DNA from: Pseudomonas sp. UYIF39
GTDB taxonomy: Bacteria; Pseudomonadota; Gammaproteobacteria; Pseudomonadales; Pseudomonadaceae
Assembly (NCBI RefSeq): GCF_029963765.1
Contig: NZ_JALBYU010000014.1
Coordinates: forward strand, 104,463 to 168,462
Reading direction: 5' to 3'
DNA: 64,000 nucleotides
Both the position numbers and the translations under genes were made by a program. The notes under the pieces were generated by a model. The model was not told where the DNA came from, did not search any database, and saw only the letters and a list, made by a program, of their open reading frames with translations. This document shows, in pieces, positions 26,751 to 35,506 of the stretch (the stretch's first letter is position 1; every line of letters starts with the position of its first letter).

Positions 26751-27736
26751 AAACGGGTCTCGGCCATCTGGTAGGCGGTTTCCAGGGCGACTTGCAGGCT
26801 GCCGGTATCGATTTTGCCGCTGCCGGCCAGGTCCAGGGCGGTGCCGTGGTCGACCGATGTGCGGATGATCGGCAAGCCGAGGGTCACGTTGACTGCCGCG
26901 CCGAAGCCTTTGTACTTCAGCACAGGCAGGCCCTGGTCGTGGTACATCGCCAGCACTGCATCGCAGTGCTCCAGATACTTGGGGGTAAACAGAGTGTCGG
27001 CGGGCAGGGGGCCACGAAGGTCCATTCCTTCGCCGCGCAGGCGCTCTAATGTAGGTTCGATGATGTCGATTTCTTCATGGCCCAGGTGTCCGCCTTCGCC
27101 GGCGTGGGGGTTGAGCCCACACACGAGGATGCGTGGCCGGGCAATGCCGAATTTTTCTTGTAGGTCGGCGTGCAGGATTCGCGTGACCCGTTCCAGACGC
27201 TCCGGCGTGATCGCATCGGCAATCTCGCGAAGAGGCAGGTGAGTGGTGACCAGCGCCACGCGCAAACCGCGAGTGGCGAGCATCATCACCACTTGGGCGG
27301 TATGGGTCAGGTCGGCGAGAAATTCTGTGTGCCCGGAAAAGGCGATCCCGGATTCATTGATCACGCCCTTGTGCACAGGGGCCGTGATCATGCCGGCAAA
27401 ATGCCCGTCCAGGCAGCCTTGGCCAGCTCGAGTCAGAGTTTCGAGAACGAACGCCGCATTGGCTTTGTCCAGTTGCCCGGCAGTGACCTTGGCGTTGAGC
27501 GGTGTATCCCAGACATACAGGCTGTTGGCTGGCGCGGGTACATCCGGCCAGTTGTCCGGGGTGACCGGCAGCAAATCGACAACCACACCCAGCTGCACGG
27601 CCCGCTCAAGGAGCAGGTCGCGGCTGGTAATGGCAATCAGGGGGTGGGGCTGGGCTTGCGAGGCGAGCAGCAGGCACAGGTCGGGACCTATGCCGGCCGG
27701 TTCGCCGGGTGTCAGCGCGAAACGTTTGGGGTTCAC
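26747..27736 (-). CDS. pdxA: 4-Hydroxythreonine-4-phosphate dehydrogenase
   Basis: A 329-residue enzyme of pyridoxal phosphate synthesis. It starts with TPGEPAGIGPDLCL and has the metal ligands in GHTEFLADLT, HAGEGGHLGHEEI and MYHDQGLPVLKYKG. The start is a GTG (27734-27736) that overlaps the surA stop as GTGA, so translation is coupled to surA. This pdxA-rsmA-apaG-apaH order behind surA is conserved in gammaproteobacteria. Confidence 0.96.
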   Translation of the reverse strand: MNPKRFALTPGEPAGIGPDLCLLLASQAQPHPLIAITSRDLLLERAVQLGVVVDLLPVTPDNWPDVPAPANSLYVWDTPLNAKVTAGQLDKANAAFVLETLTRAGQGCLDGHFAGMITAPVHKGVINESGIAFSGHTEFLADLTHTAQVVMMLATRGLRVALVTTHLPLREIADAITPERLERVTRILHADLQEKFGIARPRILVCGLNPHAGEGGHLGHEEIDIIEPTLERLRGEGMDLRGPLPADTLFTPKYLEHCDAVLAMYHDQGLPVLKYKGFGAAVNVTLGLPIIRTSVDHGTALDLAGSGKIDTGSLQVALETAYQMAETRL

Positions 27737-29055
27737 TGCGCTGCCTGGTCTGCACCAGGGAGTTTGATCTCTACGTACGCTTCGTCACGGATCTGACGCA
27801 GCCAGGTTTGCAGCTCTTCGTCGTATTTGCGGTTACGCAATACAGTCATTGCTTGCTGCTCGCGGGCCTGGGTGGTGCTGTCAGTGGCGCGACGGCCAAG
27901 GACTTCCAGAACGTGCCAGCCATATTGGGTCTGGAACGGCTTGGATAGCTGACCTTGTGGGGTCTTGGCCATCACTTCGCGGAATTCAGGCACCAATGCA
28001 TTCGGATCGATCCAGTTCAGATCGCCACCGTTGAGGGCGGAACCCGGATCTTCCGAGAAGCTTTTCGCCAGTTCGCCGAAATCTTCGCCCGCTTCGATTC
28101 GGGAGTAGAGCGACTGAGCCAGGGCTTTGGTTTTTGCTTCGTCGCGGATCGGACTCGGTTTTACCAGGATATGACGCACGTGCACTTCATCGCGTGTCTG
28201 GGTCTCACCGCCACGCTTGTCGAGGATCTTCAGGATGATGAAACCGCCCGGTGTGCGCATTGGCTGGGTAATGTCGCCGACAGCCATGGTGCTCAGCATG
28301 CGATCGAACGGAGGTGGCAGTTGACCGGCTTTACGCCAGCCCATGTCGCCACCTTCCAGTGCGGTTTCGCTGGCGGATTTGGCGATTGCCAACTGACCGA
28401 AGTCAGCGCCTTGCTTGAGCTGCTGGTAAACCGCGTCTGCCTGTTTGGCTGCATTCTGAATCGCGTCGGAGTTGGCGCTTTCCGGCGTAGGAATCAGGAT
28501 GTTGGCCAGGCGGAATTCTTCGGATAGCTGCATTTTGCCAAGGTCGGAAGCGAGGAAGTTCTTCACTTCCTGTTCGGAAACCTGGATGCGCTCGGCTACA
28601 CGACGCTGACGCACACGGCTGATGACCATCTCGCGGCGAATCTGGTCACGGGCGTCGTCGTAAGACAGACCGTCGCGAGTCAGGGCGGCGCGAAATTGAT
28701 CCACGGACATGTTGTTGCGCTGGGCAATGGTGCCGACAGCCTGGTTCAGTTCTTCATCGGTAATGCGGATGCCGGAACGTTCGCCGATCTGCAGTTGCAG
28801 GTTTTCGACGATCAGACGTTCAAGCACCTGCTGATCCAGCACGTTGGCCGGTGGTACAGCAGAGCCGCGTTTGGCGATGGTTTGCTGAACCTCATGAACG
28901 CGTTGGTCCAGTTGGCTCTGCATGACCACGTCGTTATCGACAATGGCCACCACTTTATCGATGGACTGCACCGCGGCGTTCGCCGCGGTACCCAGGAACA
29001 GCGCGCCCAGCATCAGCGGGCGCAGACAATCAGAAAGCTTGGTCTTCACGTTCAC
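27733..29055 (-). CDS. surA: Periplasmic chaperone/peptidyl-prolyl isomerase
   Basis: A 440-residue chaperone that escorts outer-membrane proteins such as LptD to the BAM complex. It has a signal peptide (1-27, GALFLGTAANA), an N-terminal SurA domain (IDKVVAIVDNDVVMQSQLD) and two parvulin domains (~180-285 and ~290-390, the second with HVRHILVKPSP). The GTG start at 29055 has AAGG five bases upstream; a second GTG two codons later is possible. It overlaps lptD by 26 bases, linking the chaperone to its major client. Confidence 0.95.
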   Translation of the reverse strand: MNVKTKLSDCLRPLMLGALFLGTAANAAVQSIDKVVAIVDNDVVMQSQLDQRVHEVQQTIAKRGSAVPPANVLDQQVLERLIVENLQLQIGERSGIRITDEELNQAVGTIAQRNNMSVDQFRAALTRDGLSYDDARDQIRREMVISRVRQRRVAERIQVSEQEVKNFLASDLGKMQLSEEFRLANILIPTPESANSDAIQNAAKQADAVYQQLKQGADFGQLAIAKSASETALEGGDMGWRKAGQLPPPFDRMLSTMAVGDITQPMRTPGGFIILKILDKRGGETQTRDEVHVRHILVKPSPIRDEAKTKALAQSLYSRIEAGEDFGELAKSFSEDPGSALNGGDLNWIDPNALVPEFREVMAKTPQGQLSKPFQTQYGWHVLEVLGRRATDSTTQAREQQAMTVLRNRKYDEELQTWLRQIRDEAYVEIKLPGADQAAQ

Positions 29056-31846
29056 GATAACCTTGGATGCCTTTGTCGAGGAAGCTCTCTACTTTGGCGC
29101 CGGTGAGGCCGCCGAGTCCCTTCAGAACAATTTGTAGGAAGATGCCGTGGTCGCCTTTTTCGTTTTCCGGGGCGTTCTGACTGAACTCGTCATACGAAAC
29201 CCAGTAACGGTTGATCAGGCGCAGTTTCCAGCAGCAGTTGTCGTACTCGAAACCACCGAAAGCTTCTAGGGTACGGTTACGGTTGTAGTCATACTGCCAG
29301 CGGCTGATGGCGTTCCATTGCGGCACGATCGGCCAGATCACCGAGAAGTCGTGCTGCTCAATTTTGTAGTAGTCCTTCACGTAGCCAGGTTGGCCAGGGG
29401 TGCCGTAGTCACCACCGCCGACTTGCCATTTACCGGTGTTCTGGTCGTAACGGACCTGGTCATTACGATAGCGATAGCCGGCGTTGATGACCTTGTTCGG
29501 GTTGTCTTCAGGCTGGTAGTGGAACATCGCGCTGCCCGAGCGTGGGCTGCGGCTGTCCGGGTCCCAGTTGTAATCGGCCGTGGTGCGCCAATCGCGGTTC
29601 CAGCGATATTCGTATTCCAGCGCATATGGTGAAACGTTGGCATGCGCGTCGTCGCGAGTTTTTGGATCGATACCCGGCAACTGGACTTCGCGATCCTTGA
29701 AATACATGGCCTGGCCGATGCTGATGCGTTGACGCTCGAAGCCATTGTCTTCGATCCAGCGGTTGGTTATGCCCAGAGACAGTTTGTTCTCGTCGCCGAC
29801 GCGGTCGGAGCCGGAGAAGCGGTTGTCACGGAACAGCGACGCGTAGTTGAAGGTGTATTCGCTGGTGTCGAATACCGGAATGTCTTCCTGATCCTTTTCA
29901 GGCACGTACAGGTAGAACAGGCGCGGTTCTAGGGTCTGGCGATAGTTCTTGCCGAACCATTGGGTGTTGCGATCGAAGTACAGGCCGCTGTCAATGCTTG
30001 CAATCGGCACGCCACGGTTCTGGCTGCTGCCGAAATTACCATTGAAGTTTTCAGTCCCGGCTGCAGCTGCGGCTTGATCCTGGGCGGCGATCTGGCTCTT
30101 GCCGGTACCGTCCAGATCCAGTTGGTACTGGGTGTATTGGTATTTGAGCGATGGCTTCACGAAGCCATAAGTCCAGTCCAGCGGCAGGCTGATCGCCGGT
30201 TTGAGATTCAAACGGTCGCCGTTGGCACGTGCCAAGCCTTGAACGTTGTTATCAAGACGCGGTTCGACGGTGCCATCTTCGTTTACGAAGTTACCGTTCT
30301 TCAAATCACGGTCGAAGCGTACGACTTCTGTCTCGTAGTCGAAGTTCAGGCCACTTGGGTGAGTCGGCAACTGACCATTGAAAGTGATCTGCGGCAAGCG
30401 GTCGTACGGCGTAATGTCCGAAACGGTCGCGAGCTGATAAGCCTGGGCGTTCACACGAGCGGTGTAGCTGTCGCCACGATAGGTGACGGAACCCTGCTGG
30501 TTCACGAAGTCAGCGCTTTTCACCCCGATCTGGTCGGTTTGCAGGTCCTGGAAGTAATACGGATCGCTGAGCTTGGTGTAATCGACTTGCGTCAGAACGC
30601 GCGAGTCGAGACCGCCCTTGTGCTGCCAGTTATACATGTAGCGGTTTTTCTGGTAATCGGTCTGCTTGCTGCGATCGGTGTCTTCGTCATTGAGGTACGC
30701 GGCGCCGAACTGACCTTCGCTGGACGGGGTCAGGTAACGGAACTCACCTTCCATCAACAGCCCGTGCTTGCTCATGTAGCGCGGGTACAACGTGGCATCG
30801 TAGTTCGGTGCCAGGTTGAAGTAATACGGTGTAACCAGCATGAAGCCGGTATCGGTGCCGGTGCCGATGGTCGGCGGCAGGAAGCCGGACTGGCGACGGT
30901 CGTCGATCGGGAAATAGATGTACGGCGTGTAAAGGACCGGAATGTCCTTGACCCGCAGCGTCACGTTGGTCGCGGTACCGAAGCCGGTGGCCGGGTTCAA
31001 GGTGATGTTGTTGCCCTTGAGCTGCCAGGCGTTGCTGTCCGGTTCGCACGTGGTGTACGTACCATCCTTGAGGCGGATGATCGCGTTCTCGGCACGTTTT
31101 GCGTACAGCGCGTTACCGCGGATACGGGATTTATGCATCACGTATTCGGCGTTGTCGACCTTGGCTTCACCGGTGTCGAGCTGCACGTCGGCGTGGTCGC
31201 CCACGATCAGCGCGCCGTTGTCGCGAATACGGACGTTGCCGCTCAGTTCGCCACGGCTCTCGGCCTGGTACAGGTTCGCTTCGTCGGCTTCGACCTGCAT
31301 GCTGCCCTGGCGCATGACCACGTCACCCGCGAGGGTCGCGACCTGCTCATCCTGCTTATAACGAGAGGCTTTGGCGCCGAGAAAGGTTGGAGCGTCACTT
31401 TTATTCGTCTTGTCATTCATGCCAGGACGAATCGGTTCGATATAGGAACCAGCGCAGTAAGGACCGGTTTCGGCCAATTGCGCTGCAGTGAGCTTCTCGC
31501 GCGGAACCCAGTCGAGGTGACTGTAGTCTTCGCTACGCGACTTCAGGCCACGGCCCTTGGAATCAGTCACCAGCACAGGCTTGGCACCGGTGTCTTGACT
31601 AAAACCGCTGTCAGCGGGAGTCTCGCCGCTCGTGCTTACCGCCGCACTGCCGTCATGGACGGGGCGAGGTGGCAGCGCAGCTGCTGGAGATTTTGGCGCA
31701 CAGTTCCAGGCACCCGAAGCAGAGACTGAGCAGTCATACTGTTCCGCGGCGACCACGAACGAAGTGGCTAGAGGTTGCAGGGCCAGCAGACTGCCGGTAA
31801 CCAACAACGGAAATTTTTTACGAAACGCGGGGGATTTCAATGCCAT
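29030..31846 (-). CDS. lptD: LPS-assembly protein LptD
   Basis: A 938-residue outer-membrane beta-barrel that, with LptE, inserts LPS into the outer leaflet. A signal peptide (1-34) is followed by a long Pseudomonas-type N-terminal extension, the OstA/jellyroll domain (GDVVMRQGSMQVEADEANLY, ~165-290) and the barrel (from PVLYTPYIYFPIDDRRQSGF onwards). Paired cysteines needed for its disulfides occur near both ends of the periplasmic region and in the C-terminal DNCCWKL. I start at the ATG at 31846 (MALKSPAFRKKFPLL), since the upstream extension has no signal and overlaps the divergent amgK. Confidence 0.96.
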   Translation of the reverse strand: MALKSPAFRKKFPLLVTGSLLALQPLATSFVVAAEQYDCSVSASGAWNCAPKSPAAALPPRPVHDGSAAVSTSGETPADSGFSQDTGAKPVLVTDSKGRGLKSRSEDYSHLDWVPREKLTAAQLAETGPYCAGSYIEPIRPGMNDKTNKSDAPTFLGAKASRYKQDEQVATLAGDVVMRQGSMQVEADEANLYQAESRGELSGNVRIRDNGALIVGDHADVQLDTGEAKVDNAEYVMHKSRIRGNALYAKRAENAIIRLKDGTYTTCEPDSNAWQLKGNNITLNPATGFGTATNVTLRVKDIPVLYTPYIYFPIDDRRQSGFLPPTIGTGTDTGFMLVTPYYFNLAPNYDATLYPRYMSKHGLLMEGEFRYLTPSSEGQFGAAYLNDEDTDRSKQTDYQKNRYMYNWQHKGGLDSRVLTQVDYTKLSDPYYFQDLQTDQIGVKSADFVNQQGSVTYRGDSYTARVNAQAYQLATVSDITPYDRLPQITFNGQLPTHPSGLNFDYETEVVRFDRDLKNGNFVNEDGTVEPRLDNNVQGLARANGDRLNLKPAISLPLDWTYGFVKPSLKYQYTQYQLDLDGTGKSQIAAQDQAAAAAGTENFNGNFGSSQNRGVPIASIDSGLYFDRNTQWFGKNYRQTLEPRLFYLYVPEKDQEDIPVFDTSEYTFNYASLFRDNRFSGSDRVGDENKLSLGITNRWIEDNGFERQRISIGQAMYFKDREVQLPGIDPKTRDDAHANVSPYALEYEYRWNRDWRTTADYNWDPDSRSPRSGSAMFHYQPEDNPNKVINAGYRYRNDQVRYDQNTGKWQVGGGDYGTPGQPGYVKDYYKIEQHDFSVIWPIVPQWNAISRWQYDYNRNRTLEAFGGFEYDNCCWKLRLINRYWVSYDEFSQNAPENEKGDHGIFLQIVLKGLGGLTGAKVESFLDKGIQGYREREDQAF

Positions 31847-31976
31847 CTTATTAGTCCGGGCTTCCTGCGTGCCATCTGCCCGCGGTGTGGGCCGCACGCC
31901 TCTCGATGGTCTGAAAAAGATGCTGGATAATAAAGCATGACCCGCTTGACGGCTAGCGCCGTCGGAGACCCTTGCA

Positions 31977-32996
31977 ATGCCTGACCAAGATGTACGTTTG
32001 CAACACCTGAAAGTTTGGCTCGATGAGCAATTGGCTGCCCTCTTTGCAGAACAGGGTTGGGGTGCCGTACCCCTGGCCACGTTGACCGCGGCCAGTAGCG
32101 ATGCGAGTTTCCGACGCTATTTCCGCTGGGAAGGCGAGGGCAGAAGCTTCGTCGTGATGGACGCGCCACCGCCCCAGGAAAACTGTAAACCCTTCGTGGA
32201 TATCGCTTTTCTGCTGGCGAAATCCGGAATAAATGTTCCGAAAATTTATGCCGAAGACCTCGAACGTGGTTTTCTTTTGCTCAATGACCTGGGCAACAAG
32301 ACTTACCTGGACGTGATCGACAGCGAAAATGCCGACAATTTGTTCAAGGATGCCCTGCAAGCGTTGCTGGCATTTCAGCAGTTGCCGATGGTTGCACCAC
32401 TGCCAAGTTATGACGTGGCGCTGCTGCGCCGCGAGCTGGAATTGTTCCCTGAGTGGTACGTGAAGCGCGAGCTGGGCATCGAGTTCGACTCGGCGCAGCA
32501 AATACTCTGGCAGAACGTGACTGAGCTATTGATCGACAGCGCACTGGCCCAGCCTAAAGTGCTGGTGCACCGCGATTACATGCCGCGCAACCTGATGCTC
32601 AGCGAGCCAAATCCCGGCGTGCTGGATTTCCAGGACGCAGTCTATGGTCCCGTGACCTACGACGTAACCTGCCTGTTCAAGGATGCGTTCCTCAGCTGGC
32701 CCGAGGAGCGTGTGCGCGGCTGGCTGGAAGCTTACTGGCAGCAAGCGGGCGATCTAGGGATCCCGGTTCAGCCCGACTTCGAAGATTTCCTGCGGGCCAG
32801 TGACCTGATGGGCGTGCAGCGGCACCTGAAAGTGATCGGCATCTTTGCCCGCATCTGCCACCGCGACGGCAAGCCGCGTTATCTCGGCGATGTGCCACGC
32901 TTCTTTGCTTATATAGACGCCGTGATCGCCCGCCGTCCTGAACTGGCCGAGCTGGATGTGTTGATGATGAGTCTGCGTGCTGGAGCGAATGCATGA
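31977..32996 (+). CDS. amgK: N-acetylmuramate/N-acetylglucosamine kinase
   Basis: A 339-residue aminoglycoside-phosphotransferase-fold kinase that phosphorylates the anomeric hydroxyl of MurNAc (and GlcNAc) in the peptidoglycan recycling bypass that avoids de novo MurA. The kinase motif VLVHRDYMPRNLML (~196-209) and the metal-binding DFQDAVYGP follow. A GGAG site lies 9 bases ahead of the ATG. The gene overlaps murU by 4 bases and is divergent from lptD, the known arrangement. The pathway gives pseudomonads intrinsic fosfomycin tolerance. Confidence 0.95.
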   Translation: MPDQDVRLQHLKVWLDEQLAALFAEQGWGAVPLATLTAASSDASFRRYFRWEGEGRSFVVMDAPPPQENCKPFVDIAFLLAKSGINVPKIYAEDLERGFLLLNDLGNKTYLDVIDSENADNLFKDALQALLAFQQLPMVAPLPSYDVALLRRELELFPEWYVKRELGIEFDSAQQILWQNVTELLIDSALAQPKVLVHRDYMPRNLMLSEPNPGVLDFQDAVYGPVTYDVTCLFKDAFLSWPEERVRGWLEAYWQQAGDLGIPVQPDFEDFLRASDLMGVQRHLKVIGIFARICHRDGKPRYLGDVPRFFAYIDAVIARRPELAELDVLMMSLRAGANA

Positions 32997-33664
32997 AGGC
33001 AATGATTCTGGCGGCAGGTAAAGGCGAGCGCATGCGCCCGCTGACCTTGACCACGCCGAAACCGCTGGTTCGCGCTGGCGGTATACCGTTGATCGAGTAT
33101 CACTTGAAAGCCCTGGCGGTGGCGGGGTTTACCGAGGTGGTGATCAACCATGCCTGGCTCGGCCAACTGATCGAAAACTACCTGGGTGATGGCTCGCAAT
33201 ACGGCGTACGTATTCAGTACTCGCCGGAAGGTGAGCCACTGGAAACCGGAGGCGGGATTTTTCGCGCACTGCCGTTGCTGGGTGACGAGGCCTTTATGGT
33301 GGTCAACGGTGACATCTGGACCGACTACGACTTCAGCGTGTTGCACCAACCCATCACCGGGCTGGCGCATTTGGTGTTGGCGGATAACCCTGCCCATCAT
33401 CCGACCGGAGATTTCAGTCTGATCGACGGACAAGTACGCGACGGTCACCCGGACACTGCAACCCTGACCTACAGCGGCATCGCGGTCCTGCACCCGCAGC
33501 TGTTCGACGGTTGCTCCGCCGGCGCCTTCAAACTTGCACCACTGCTGCGCAAAGCCATGGCCGATGGGCTCGTCACCGGCGAGCACTTGAATGGACATTG
33601 GGTGGATGTTGGCACTCACGAGCGTCTGGCTGAAGTCGAAACTCTGTTAGAAGCGAGACGCTGA
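32993..33664 (+). CDS. murU: N-acetylmuramate-1-phosphate uridylyltransferase
   Basis: A 223-residue nucleotidyltransferase that turns MurNAc-1-phosphate into UDP-MurNAc. The sugar nucleotidyltransferase signature ILAAGKGERMRPLT with TPKPLV is at residues 5-28; ETGGGIFRAL and VVNGDIWTDYDF hold substrate and metal sites. It is coupled to amgK by an ATGA overlap. AnmK, which feeds the same pathway, is encoded at 59967-61058. Confidence 0.95.
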   Translation: MKAMILAAGKGERMRPLTLTTPKPLVRAGGIPLIEYHLKALAVAGFTEVVINHAWLGQLIENYLGDGSQYGVRIQYSPEGEPLETGGGIFRALPLLGDEAFMVVNGDIWTDYDFSVLHQPITGLAHLVLADNPAHHPTGDFSLIDGQVRDGHPDTATLTYSGIAVLHPQLFDGCSAGAFKLAPLLRKAMADGLVTGEHLNGHWVDVGTHERLAEVETLLEARR

Positions 33665-33665
33665 C

Positions 33666-34433
33666 ATGCTGTGGCCAGGGACTCTGATTGGAGCCGGTGC
33701 GGGGTTTTTCATCGCCAGCATTCCGGGGGCCATGCTTGGCGCCTTGTTGGGGCAGGTACTGGACCGGCACTTGCACATACAGAGCTGGGCGCATTTACGA
33801 GAAAAGCTCGGTGGCCGCTCAGTGCTGCGCAACGATGAACTGCTGTTTGTGTTGTTGGGGCGTCTGGCCAAGTGCGATGGACGGGTGGTGGAAGGCCACA
33901 TCCAGCAGGCCCGTCAGGAAATGCGTTTGCTGGAAATGACCGAGTCGGGCCAGCGTCGGGCCATTGCCGCGTTCAATCGCGGCAAGTCGGGAGATGACCG
34001 GTTGCGCGGTTATTTGCGCCGGTTGAGCGCTCAGCCCCATGCGGCCGAAGGCGTCTTGCGCGCCTGTTGGCGGATGATTTGGGCTGATGGCCGCGCCGGT
34101 AACGCTGAGCGAGAGCTGATCAGGCAGTGGGGTAAATGGCTGGGCTGGACGTCGCGGCAGGTGCAGGCGCTGTCGGCCGATTACGAGCAGCACAAGTTTG
34201 CACAGACCAGCAGCGCGCTGACCTATCAAGACGCTCTGCGGCTTTTGGGCGTTTCCGCGACCAGCGAGCCGGCGCAGATCAAGCATGCTTATCGACGCCT
34301 GCTGAGTCGCCATCATCCGGACAAGATCGCCGGCAGCGGTGCGACCGCGCTGCAGGTGCGCGAAGCCACTGACAAGACTCGCGAACTGCATAGCGCCTAC
34401 ACATTGATTCGCGCGCGGCGGGATTTTCGGTAG
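33666..34433 (+). CDS. djlA: DjlA-like membrane-anchored DnaJ co-chaperone
   Basis: A 255-residue protein: a glycine-rich N-terminal membrane anchor (GTLIGAGAGFFIASIPGAML, ~5-30), a TerB-like central domain (LLFVLLGRLAKCDGRVVEGH to about 185) and a C-terminal J domain (~190-255) with the essential HPD in SRHHPDKIAG. It stimulates DnaK at the inner membrane, and in E. coli DjlA feeds the Rcs envelope-stress pathway. It starts one base after murU, so it is in the same transcript. It ends 7 bases before the convergent DUF3530 gene. Confidence 0.9.
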   Translation: MLWPGTLIGAGAGFFIASIPGAMLGALLGQVLDRHLHIQSWAHLREKLGGRSVLRNDELLFVLLGRLAKCDGRVVEGHIQQARQEMRLLEMTESGQRRAIAAFNRGKSGDDRLRGYLRRLSAQPHAAEGVLRACWRMIWADGRAGNAERELIRQWGKWLGWTSRQVQALSADYEQHKFAQTSSALTYQDALRLLGVSATSEPAQIKHAYRRLLSRHHPDKIAGSGATALQVREATDKTRELHSAYTLIRARRDFR

Positions 34434-34440
34434 CTGTCTA

Positions 34441-35433
34441 TCAGTTCACCGCGCTCTGTGGATTCAACCAGCCCCGCACCCGACGGAACAGCTGCTCTTG
34501 CTCAGCCTTGGAATTACCCGGCAAAGCCTTGAGCGAAACCTGGCTGAACCCCGAAGTCTTCAAACGTTTGCTGGCTTGCAAGCGTGCCAGCGCCAGGTTG
34601 CGATCCAGCGGCTTGTCCATATAGAAGATGTCTGCGGTGGGCAGCTTCAGGGTCGGTGTCAGTTCGGCCAGCTCTGGTTTGGCTTTCACCGGCATCTGAG
34701 CGGCGACCATCACAAACTGCTCCACTTGCGAGGGCTGCTTCTCGCTCAGATAGCGCGCGGCCCAGTAAGCGCCAGTCCCATGCCCCAGCACGACAATGCG
34801 GCGAGCGCTTTGCTGTTCGGCGTAGGCAATCGCGGCGTCGATGCGGGCGAAGATTCGTTCGGCGTCGGCTTTGGCCTGTTCCTCGGTGGTTTCGGCGATC
34901 GCCTTGTCCGCCACCTCCGCTTCACCGCCCGCCGCTTGTTCGATGGGCGCTGCAGTGGTCGAGTCTTTGCTGGTGGTGTCAGCGGCTTTTGGTTTGGGTG
35001 CCACTTCTACGATACGCGGCGCAACGGCATCGCTTTGCAGGTCCGGCAAGGTGATACTCAGGCTGCTCCACTCGGCGTCCGGCAATTTACGTCGCAATGG
35101 ACCGATTGCTTGCGGCCAGTCAACGGTTTCGCCGGCGCCCGGGATGATAATCACCGCGCCTTTGGGTTCGGCGGTATTGGCTGGTTTCCACAAGGCCAGA
35201 AACGTGTCGCTGCCCGCTTGCAGTTGCTGCTGTTCCTGAGCCGGGATCTGTCGCTCAAGTGCAGACGCTTCTTCCTGACTACGCTCAAGCAGCGGTTGGC
35301 GCTCGAGCGGTTTTTCTTCGGCGGGTGTTCCCGTAGTGGCAGGCGCCGGGTTGGCAGCCTCGACGGAAAAGGCGCAAGGCAGGATCAGCGACAGGCACAA
35401 TGCTGGCAGTGCCAGGCGGTAGACAGGGGGCAT
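34441..35433 (-). CDS. DUF3530 family alpha/beta-hydrolase-like exported protein
   Basis: A 330-residue protein with a signal peptide (1-27, ALCLSLILPCAFSVEA). Its core fold resembles alpha/beta hydrolases: GAVIIIPGAGETVDWP near residue 95, and RIVVLGHGTGAYWAARYL near residue 218, where the expected nucleophile position of GxSxG reads G-H-G-T-G, with Thr instead of Ser. A low-complexity Ala/Thr/Glu-rich insert (~140-190) interrupts the fold. Without the serine it may not be a classical esterase. It lies alone between djlA and agtS. Confidence 0.8.
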   Translation of the reverse strand: MPPVYRLALPALCLSLILPCAFSVEAANPAPATTGTPAEEKPLERQPLLERSQEEASALERQIPAQEQQQLQAGSDTFLALWKPANTAEPKGAVIIIPGAGETVDWPQAIGPLRRKLPDAEWSSLSITLPDLQSDAVAPRIVEVAPKPKAADTTSKDSTTAAPIEQAAGGEAEVADKAIAETTEEQAKADAERIFARIDAAIAYAEQQSARRIVVLGHGTGAYWAARYLSEKQPSQVEQFVMVAAQMPVKAKPELAELTPTLKLPTADIFYMDKPLDRNLALARLQASKRLKTSGFSQVSLKALPGNSKAEQEQLFRRVRGWLNPQSAVN

Positions 35434-35506
35434 CGGATATTCCAGGCCAGAAGTTATTCCGGCAGCCTAATGGGTTGGTCAGTATTTGTCAGTGTGTGAG
35501 ACTTCG

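Noticed and set aside
29960..31729. 589-codon plus-strand frame opposite lptD
   Set aside because: Antisense shadow of lptD with no recognisable domain.
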